NCBI RefSeq assembly: GCF_034190915.1
Contig: NW_026947506.1
Coordinates: 35,071,748-35,135,747, forward strand
Direction of reading: 5' to 3'
DNA from: Cavia porcellus
Lineage: Eukaryota; Chordata; Mammalia; Rodentia; Caviidae
Length of the DNA: 64,000 nt
In this document: positions 56,964 to 64,000 of the stretch, piece after piece
Layout: every line of letters begins with the position of its first letter
Numbering within the stretch: position 1 is the first letter of the stretch
Program-made: the position numbers and the translations under genes
The notes under the pieces: generated by a model
Told to the model about the DNA's origin: nothing
What the model saw: only the letters and a program-made list of their open reading frames with translations
Database searches by the model: none

Positions 56964-57104
56964 GAAGTGAAATATCCTGAATGTCTTGACATTAGGCCAT
57001 ATATGTTGCAATCAAATGGAGAACCCATCATTTATGCTCTGTAAGCAGTGCTAGTCCACGCAGGATACAACTGCCGTGTGGGCCATTACTTGTGCCATGT
57101 AAAA
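56964..57104 (+). pseudogene. USP42: USP42-like exon with the His box, one stop
   Basis: Acceptor 'ctgtttag', donor GTAAGC. Reads EVKYPECLDIRPYMLQSNGE, PIIYAL, stop (TAA 57042-57044 in place of Tyr), AVLVHAGYNC, GHYLCHVK. The catalytic His of GHYFCY is kept, but the stop precedes it. Confidence 0.94.
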
Positions 57105-57183
57105 GTAAGCCATGTGGATTTTGCTCATTGCTTTTACATAGATTCTGTAAGACAGCAAGCACTAGAGTTCTTTGGGGGAAAAG
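57105..57183 (+). pseudogene. Possible remnant of the USP42 catalytic-Asp exon
   Basis: The next USP42 exon should encode a Gln-Met-Asn-Asp block ending QQAYVLFYI. Text near 57152-57183 ('acagcaagca', then 'gttcttt' and GTAGG) faintly resembles its end. I would not rely on this; the exon may simply be deleted. Confidence 0.2.
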
Positions 57184-57644
57184 GTAGGAATTTTACAATT
57201 AAAGTGTGAATGCATCTTTTTCTTATTTTTATTCTGTCCTTGTTAACTAAAACACAAAATCTGAAAACCAGAATTTAAGGATTACCCTGCCACATGCATG
57301 GAGAATCAAGAGGCCGTTTCTGAGCATGGATTGTGAGCTGGCATTAGCTTCCAGGTCTTTGGCACTCAGTGCCGACAGCGGTGGAGACAGGGAAAGGTGA
57401 CCACTGAGGGGGTGGAGTGGCTTATGCTACTGGCAGCAAACAGAGTGGACCTGGAGATGTGGAGGCTGTAGGCAGAGGGCTGAGGAAGGGAGCTCTGAGC
57501 ACCCTGCATGGTCCCATCCAGCACCTCCCCAGTGCTGAGCACAGTGCTGGTTAGACATTGGCCAGGGTTGGGGCCAGCAGTTGGATTGATCCTGCTGCAG
57601 CTGTAAACTGACTCACAAATTCCACTTTTGGAAAAAAATCTGAT

Positions 57645-57765
57645 GTGTACTCCATGGTGTTCCCCGCCCGCCTTTTTCTCATGTTGGGAAATAGAACCCA
57701 GAGCCACAAGCAAGCTAGGCAGGCATTACCATTGAGCCACACCGCAGCCTCCAGGGTGTCTTTAA
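57645..57765 (-). repeat. ID-like SINE, antisense, diverged
   Basis: 'gttgggaaatagaacccaga' ... 'ccattgagccacaccgcagc'. Confidence 0.7.
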
Positions 57766-58379
57766 ACATGGTAGCTTCAAGTTAAGAATACCATGAAATG
57801 CTCAACAATCACAAAATGATGCATTGAAATTTTATGCAGTTGTTAAGATTTTTTTCTTTTTGTTCTTTTTTGAGACAGTGTCTTGCTGTGTTGCCCATCA
57901 CCTGCTAAGAGTAATTGTTACAAACTCTTTTTTAAAAATGCCTTGGGAAAGTGGTGACTGTATGTGGAGGGAAATCAATTTGAAATATTAAACACTGGTG
58001 TTGGGTGAAAATGAAGAGATAATCTATAAAGGGGAACTACTGGGAGGCAATGCAGTTTTTTTCCTATATTTGGACACTATAAGTTTTCTACCATGGCCTA
58101 TATTTTTAATGTAGAAACACAAACAGAAACTATCCTGATAGCAGCAGCATCAGAATAGAGTTTAAAAGTACTGTTTTCTTTACCCAGCTGCCCTTGTGTT
58201 CTGAGCTGAGCACCCCAACACTGACCTGCACCCCTAAAACAGCTAGTGGCTCTGTGCAGTGTGACTTAGAATCAGTGCCTTTGCCATCAGTGTCTTCCTG
58301 AGGGACTGAGTTTGTAAATCTGTCTCTACTAAAATGCCCTCCATCACCCTAAGCCTTCTCTCTCATTCTTTGTCCCTAG

Positions 58380-58536
58380 GACCAATGATGTGAAAAGTGG
58401 AAGTGAATTTGCTAGGCATCACACCCATCGCCATGGCCAGTCCTCCCGCTGCCCAGGCACCAGTCCCCGGGGTATCACTGAGAAGCAGGCTGCAGCAGGG
58501 CTTCCTGGACCACAGCTTCCCCCTCACACGGTAAAG
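58380..58536 (+). pseudogene. USP42: USP42-like exon after the catalytic domain
   Basis: Acceptor 'tgtccctag', donor GTAACA. Reads TNDVKSGSEF, HRHGQSS, KQAAAGLPGPQLPPHTVK, against SHDVKNGGEL, HSPGQSS and KQAAPGFIGPQLPSHMIK. Open throughout, with a small insertion. Confidence 0.9.
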
Positions 58537-59217
58537 GTAACACCTCAGAGGCGTCTGATTTTACCTCACTGTAAGGGTCTGTCCTCAAACCCTCAGGCTA
58601 ACTTTCCAGTGGTTGTCATATCCTATCTAAACTTGGCTTTCTTGTTTTAAAAGTGCATTCAGGTCCTTTATCTCAAAAGATTAAATGTATGAGAATTTCA
58701 GCATCAACAAGTTGACTATATTAAAGGTTAGCACCCACTGAGGACTTGGCCTTTTCTCAGGAGTCAGATAGATTTTAACCCATGTTAGACATCAGGAAAG
58801 TGACCCTGTTACAAAGACACATTATATCCACATAGCTGTCTTAGGACTGTGCTACTTTTCCATCTGCTGTCCCCAAGGGATCATGGCCATGTGCCCATGT
58901 GATCAAGATGTGGTCTTCAGGGCAGGGCCTGCGCTCCAGAGTCCCCGAGACTCCCATGTCCAGGCCACGTGTAGCTTAAACTGCACTAGGTCACTGCTGC
59001 TCTCAGGTTTTACTGCTTCTCAGTTTGAGTTTGGTTTGAGTAATCAGAATATCTAGTTGAATACTTTTTTTTAAGTACACATTGGCTCTATTTCAGTTAA
59101 ATACTTTTGTGAGCTTGGCTGATAGCCAGCTTCTAAATTGGGCCCTGCTTCAGTGTGACACTGTGGGACTGGCAAACCAGAAAGTAGGTGCCTAGGAAAA
59201 GGGGCAGGTGTAATTGA

Positions 59218-59228
59218 CTTTTTCTTTT

Positions 59229-59276
<48 letters not shown>

Positions 59277-59357
59277 TTTCTTTCTTTCTTTCTCTTTTCT
59301 TTCTCTTTTCTTTCTTCTTTCTTTCTTTCTTGCTTTCCTCTACTTTCTTTCTTTCTT
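59218..59357 (+). repeat. (TTTC)n microsatellite
   Basis: About 140 bp of tttc units with interruptions, adjoining an antisense ID SINE on its T-tail side. Confidence 0.95.
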
Positions 59358-59440
59358 TCTCATGCCTGGAGACAAATGTAGGACCTTGCACTTGCCAGGC
59401 AGGTGCTGGGCCCTGGACTATATCCCTAACCCTGTAATTG
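59358..59440 (-). repeat. ID SINE, antisense
   Basis: 'ggagacaaatgtaggacctt' ... 'ctggactatatccctaaccc'. Confidence 0.75.
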
Positions 59441-59999
59441 ACTTTTTTTAAGAGTTTATTTTAAACCAGTGAATTCATATATTTAAGAAAACATTGACAA
59501 AGCCAGACACCATTTGTCTGTGAACCAGCTGTCACCTGTATTGTCACAGGGCTTCAGTGGTAGTCATGGAACTTGGAGCAACAGAACTGCACGAGTACAA
59601 TGCTGAGGCATCACTGGGCGGCGGCAGCCGTGACCTCACATGCAGTCCTGAAGCGCCCTTTCCTTCTGCTCATCTCCCTTTCTTTCTCCCTTGCTTAAAG
59701 GCCAGAAAACTGGCTTTACATTTGTCTGTATGGTGGTGGCCTCCCAAGAAAGCCAGCCAAGCACAGCATACTAAACTCATGTCAGGAGGGCTGTGTTCTG
59801 ACAGACACTGTGTGTGCCATGTGTGGATTAACCAGAAAATGAGGGCCTGTGAAAGGTGCACATGGGCAGAGCAGATTAAAAAAAGGGGCTGTGTTCAAGA
59901 TTTGTGTAACTTGTCAGTCACAAGAACAAAGGGAGGCTGTGGGCCAGAGCAGGCCCTGATTCTACAGTGCTGACCTGGCTGTGGCTTTCTTCCTTGCAG

Positions 60000-60204
60000 A
60001 ATTCACCCCGCTCCAATGGGACCAGGCCGCAGAAAGACCCAGCAAGGAGTTCCACAACAAGTCCCAGTGGAAGTCCCAAAGTCAAGAGGTGTGGTCCTGT
60101 TAATATTACTACTTCTGTCCAAAACTGGTCAGTTAACAGCCCCTGAGATTCCAGAACACCCTGAGAAACGAAAAATCACCATCAATATTGAAAAATATAG
60201 TTGA
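60000..60204 (+). pseudogene. USP42: USP42-like exon (C-terminal region start), broken
   Basis: Acceptor 'cttccttgcag'. In phase it reads NSPRSNGT, then VNITTSVQNWSVNSP and a stop (TGA 60144-60146). A shift at that point restores PEHPEKRKITINI in another frame, matching USP42 PEHPKKQKITISI. The similarity ends near 60200. The 3' boundary is not a clear splice site. Confidence 0.88.
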
Positions 60205-61187
60205 AAAACAACCTATGGGATATGTTAATTTGCCTTTGAGGAGAGTGAGAAAGCTGTGACTGCTTCTCATTTTCCTCTGCGTCACCTGCCCTGGCCAGCA
60301 ATGTCCTTGCACACCTCTGAATCCAACCCCACGTACTTTCTCATTTCATCTTTTTAATGACAGAGTATGTGAAGGGCAAAATGTGACCATTTCTCAGTTT
60401 AAACCATTGTTGGATACCTGGGAAGTGTAGTGTCCGTGAAAACTGTGGCAATAACACGACTGGCATTTTCACCCATGGGTGTGAGGACGTGCAGGGGAGG
60501 AGCCTCCTCCTGGCACTGCGCAGTCCAGATGGCCCCTGAGACCCTGAGTCAGGGTGCAGAACTGTTAAGAGTGAAGAGGCAGAGAACGCTCACTCCCACT
60601 TGACCTTAAGATAGAGCAGCGGGGCTGCGCTGTCATTTCACAGTGATCTTCCCTGGTTTCTTTCCTAACCCACCCTGGTCCACAAATTCAGTGTGCAAGA
60701 GAATAATTACACATTTGTGTAAATGAGGCCATGTATGTACTGCAGCCAAGCACGCCTTCCTTTGCGTGTGGCCCCAAGAACCCCGCTTCTACTCTCAGGA
60801 CAACGAACTTCCCCGTGGGGACTGGGGACAAGTTATCTCCTCACTGAAGAGCCGAGATCCAGGCGGGTGATTTATTGCTTCCTGGCAGCTGGCAGCTAAT
60901 CTTGACAGTGTGTCAGAAGCTTCCCAGGTGCCAACGGCAGCCTGCAGTTCCTGCAGAAGGTTTCCCCAGAGCCTCAGTGAGTCCCTGTTTTCCACGATTC
61001 AAGGAGCTGTTGGCTCTGTCTGGAAATAGCTGCTGTGCTTCTGAGGCTCCAAGAGGAAGAAGGGAGCGAGAAAAGTCAGCAGTCCGTGATTCAGCTTTTT
61101 GTTTAGACTTAATTTTTAAGAATTAGAAATGTGAGAGATGGCCGGCAACTAGGCGAGGCGCTGCTTGACTGCTTTCATTATTTCCAG
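60205..61187. other. Unassigned
   Basis: No trace of the long C-terminal USP42 exons. No repeat recognised. Confidence 0.4.
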
Positions 61188-61922
61188 GAGAACATGGCAG
61201 ATAGATAACAGCAGCTACAGAGGCTCTTAGGCAGCTTAGATTCCAGGAATGGTGCGGTGTGGGGAGTCCTAAGCAGGGGGAGATATACCCTGCTGACCCA
61301 GAAAAGAACTAAGCTGAGAGAAACCAACTGGAAATGCAATCCCAGTGCTATGGCTGGAACAGCTAAAGTCTCAGTGCCAAAGCTGGAACCCATGCCTCTG
61401 GAAACCATGGCTTGAATTTCCTGCCGCCCCTGCTGCATCTGAATCAGCACAGCAGGGATAGAGACGCGAAAGCTCTGAGAGTGGGAATCAGCAAACTGAT
61501 TTAAGAGCAGAGCTGATGGGGAGCCCTGCATCGACCTGCGATGAGTGAGAGGAACGGGGAACCCTTCCATAGACTAGGAGGCTCTAACAGAGGACATTCT
61601 GGGACCGGGCAGTCTAGCTGGAACAGGACTCTGCAGTGACTTCAGTCACATATTCCCCTCTCAAGCGGGATTGGTGAGGAGTGCTTGACCTCAGTGATGC
61701 CACTGACTAAGACCCAGTAGGCTAGCCCAAACCAAGTCCCTGTGCCTGGCAGTACACCCTAACGCAGTGAAGCCTTCAGCAGGTTGACTGACCTGGAGGG
61801 GCGGGCCCAGCATAGGCTGCCCAGGTCTGTGTCTCCCTAGTACACTGCAGTGGGCAGGAACACCTGGCTGGCGCAATTCAAACAAACTATAACTGACAAA
61901 GAAAGAAACTATATACACTTGT

Positions 61923-63060
61923 ATGGAAGGAACAAAAAGTATGGGAAGAGAGAGCAACAAGAAAGGGTCCTCAGTCCCCAGTCCTGAGAACACTGATCCA
62001 GGAAAGGTAAATGCAAAAGAGAATGAGGACAGAAAACATGCAATATCAGGCACGGCACCAACAGACATAAAGCAATATCTCCGGGACCTCATAGACGAGT
62101 TCAAAAGTGAAGTATTTAACCAAGTAAAGCAAGATATAAGAAGAATAGTTAAAGAAATGCTAAGCACCTCCCAAGAAAAAACAGATGGTGGAATGGAAGG
62201 ACAGAAAAAAAGGGGAGAATTGTTTGATGGAGAAAACATAGAATACATGAAGCAGATTCAAAGAGATTACCAGGAAACTAAAAATTCTATTGAAAGCTGG
62301 CATAATAGCTTGAAAGAAACTAAGGCATAGATTATCTGAACTGGAGGACAGATTTGTAATTTGGGCGCATGAAAGGAAAAACTTCTTAAAAATAACAATT
62401 TTTGTATTGTTACTGCAAATTCCCTAGTTCTTTGCCTCATTTCTGTTGAGCTCTTTTTTTGCCATTAGTTGCCAGTAACAAGCAGGAAACAAGCAGTAAC
62501 AATACAAAGGCTAGATGGTAGGATCTATAACTTAAGAATTAAGAATGTAAAGGAAGAAGCAGGGATACAAACAAATGAACTGCAAAGGCTGTTCACAGAA
62601 ATAATCAAGGAGAATTTCTCTAATATTGGAAAAGGTAAAGATACTCAGATGTATGAGGCATACAGGACCCCAGCCACCTACAACCCAAACAGAAATACAC
62701 CCAGGCATACAATAATCAAAATTCCAGAAATCCAATATAAGAACAGAATATTAAAAGAAACAGATCACTTACAAGGGAACACTCATCAGAATTACAGCAG
62801 ACTTCTCAGCACAAACCATCAAATCACGAAGAGTGTGGGGCGAAATAATTCAAGCTTTGAAAGACAATAACCTCCAGCCAAGATTCATATATCCTGCATA
62901 ACTGTCCCTAGAAATTAATGGAGAAACAAAGTGCTTCCAGGATAAAGAGGAACTAGGGAATTTGCAACCACCAATTCAACTCTACAGAGAATACTGCAGG
63001 ACATTCTAAAAGAGAAAAATACCAAGATTCCACAAACAGTGGCAGAGAGGCTACAATGAA
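61923..63060 (+). pseudogene. ORF1 of HAL1 copy 6, interrupted
   Basis: 61923-62330 encodes the N-terminus and coiled coil ('MEGTKSMG', 'YMKQIQRDYQETKNSIESWH'). A frame change near 62330 and a patchwork insertion at about 62398-62483 split the coiled coil. 62469-62870 then encodes the RRM ('NLRIKNVKEEAG', 'AYRTPATYNPNRNTPRHTII'). The CTD follows in another frame ('RRVWGEIIQALKDNNLQPRF' region, about 62828-62890), with a stop after it. Confidence 0.88.
62398..62483 (+). repeat. Insertion made of inverted copies of downstream ORF1
   Basis: Three joined inverted pieces: 62400-62416 matches the reverse complement of 62493-62509; 62414-62430 matches that of 62948-62964; 62428-62476 matches that of 63091-63139. 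Sibling copies read straight through here ('aaaataacaaggaaacaagc'). Confidence 0.88.
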
Positions 63061-63399
63061 TGAAACAGAAAGTGAAATGAAGAAGATAAACTGGCAACTA
63101 ATGGCAGAAAAAGAGCTCAACAGAAATGAGGCAGAGAAGGTTGGATGGTATGAACAACTATTTTGGAGAACACAAGACATCATAATAGCTAGTGCTGATT
63201 TAATATCTGTTTTGAAGTCCCATCAAGCTTTTGTTCTTCTGTCTCCCATCGGTCTTAACAGCTTGTATCTTATTGGATGTTATTATATGTGATAATATAA
63301 ACAAAAACTTTTATAGACAAGGAGATAATACAGAAACCATTGTTCATTTTCTGTTAGTTGGTTCTAAATACCCTGTAATACTGTCATTCTCTTGAATGG

Positions 63400-63960
63400 A
63401 TTTACATTGTCTTGATATGTTTGATGCTACAGTATACGAAGTTATACTCAAAGATTTCAAGGGAAAAGACACTATAGTAACTACTTTTATGTCGGGATTT
63501 CTTGTGGTGAAACACTATTGTGCTTAAATGGTTATGTTCTGACCTGTGCTGTTTTGTTATGTACTTTTTTATCTCAATCTCTTTTTTTTATTATTATCTT
63601 TATCATTTTAATTAAGGGAAAAAATAAAAAATACCAGGATATATTATAGTAACCCACTTTGGTTTCCTATTAACTTGATTTGAAACCCTGTATTGCTCTC
63701 ACCATCTTGTTTTCACTGATTTTCCTCTATTCTGTTTTGCTTGATAGTACCAAGTTTGAGAGTATAGGCAACAACTGTAAAGACAGAAAGATTCACTATG
63801 ATGCCCATTCTGGTTTGATTACCTTCTTTTGAAGTCCTGTAATGTCTCCAGTGTTTTGGTTTTATTGGTTTTGTTCATTACTGTTTTGTTCAATTTTATA
63901 TAACTGATGATATAGGCAATTCTTTTTAAGATAGCAAGAGGCATTAAGGTAGCCATTGTT
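63400..63960 (+). repeat. ~150-bp degenerate units in HAL1 copy 6 3' UTR
   Basis: 'gagagtataggcaacaactg' near 63759 and 'tgatgatataggcaattctt' near 63905 are about 146 bp apart. An earlier, weaker unit begins near 63430 ('acagtatacgaagttatact'). Confidence 0.65.
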
Positions 63961-64000
63961 GATCACTTTGTATTTTGTTTTTACATTATGTACTATGTCC

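Larger units (their letters stand above)
58537..59999. other. Last intron of the USP42-like copy
   Basis: Contains a (TTTC)n array and an antisense ID SINE. The 138-codon frame at 59.56-59.97 kb has no recognisable domain. Confidence 0.5.
51382..60204 (+). pseudogene. USP42: USP42-like unprocessed pseudogene
   Basis: USP42 is a nuclear ubiquitin-specific cysteine protease (peptidase family C19). Eight exons with their introns follow in gene order: 51382-51484, 52425-52492, 53232-53302, 54314-54395, 55575-55686, 56964-57104, 58380-58536 and 60000-60204. They cover the middle and end of the catalytic domain, including the His-box GHYLCH, and the start of the C-terminal region. The Cys-box exons upstream are not found, the exon after the His box is absent or unrecognisable, and the long C-terminal exon is missing. 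Stops lie in two exons and frame-shifts in two more. Introns are kept, so this is a duplicated or relic gene, not a retrocopy. It is very unlikely to encode a working protease. Confidence 0.93.
61188..64000 (+). mobile_element. HAL1-type element copy 6, runs off the window
   Basis: The 5' end is at about 61188 ('ggagaacatggcagatagat'). It has a 735-bp 5' UTR, ORF1 at about 61923-63060 with a complex insertion, then an A/T-rich 3' UTR with ~150-bp units to the edge of the window. It is closest to copy 4. No ORF2 follows ORF1 within the 0.9 kb visible. Confidence 0.88.

Noticed and set aside
61691..62248. 185-codon minus-strand frame
   Set aside because: Antisense of HAL1 copy 6 ORF1 start. 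Same explanation as the 47-kb frame.

Overview
This is a stretch of mammalian nuclear genome, almost certainly from a rodent. It has no bacterial gene organisation. It is crowded with B1-like (7SL-derived) and ID-like (tRNA-derived) SINEs, often joined as B1-ID composites, and with several LINE-1-type ORF1 elements. The SINE style (B1 bodies with the doubled 'agttcaaggccagcctgaactgca' type of segment, ID bodies opening 'ggggctggggatttagctc') suggests a non-murid rodent, perhaps of the beaver/kangaroo-rat side. The species assignment is inference only.

Three gene signals can be supported, all from genes that sit in human 7p22.1. (1) At 6.9-14.8 kb on the minus strand are six exon-like blocks of a cytohesin, best matched to CYTH3. 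They have lost exons, frame-shifts, a stop codon and damaged splice sites. (2) At 30.78-30.98 kb on the plus strand is the intact last coding exon of MMD2 (PAQR10). Its presumed 3' UTR carries a 342-bp direct duplication that copies a candidate ATTAAA poly(A) signal. (3) At 51.4-60.2 kb on the plus strand is an intron-containing copy of the ubiquitin protease USP42 with at least three in-frame stops, two frame-shifts and a missing catalytic exon. The two decayed genes lie in divergent orientation on either side of the MMD2 exon. As I recall it, the human order is convergent USP42-CYTH3 with MMD2 over 1 Mb away, so the window looks like a rearranged or segmentally duplicated junction. A CpG island with GC boxes and a splice-donor-like edge lies at 41.6-42.06 kb with no gene firmly attached.

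The other main content is a family of half-LINE (HAL1-type) retrotransposons: LINE-1-like 5' UTR, an ORF1 only, no ORF2, and a 1.6-kb A/T-rich 3' UTR built from about 150-bp degenerate repeats. There are one complete copy with target-site duplications (3016-6537, minus), a nearly complete one (19.03-22.56 kb, plus), a copy that runs off the right edge (61.19 kb onward, plus) and three partial copies. The rightmost copy carries a patchwork insertion in its ORF1 made of inverted pieces of its own downstream sequence. The two youngest-looking copies share an open antisense frame in the 5' UTR.

The rest is old LINE-1 (mostly antisense ORF2/3' UTR), MaLR and ERV solo LTRs, two mariner transposase fossils, simple repeats, and several kilobases of apparently unique non-coding DNA between 1-3 kb, 11.8-17.2 kb, 24.2-26.2 kb, 32.7-34.9 kb and 42-45 kb.
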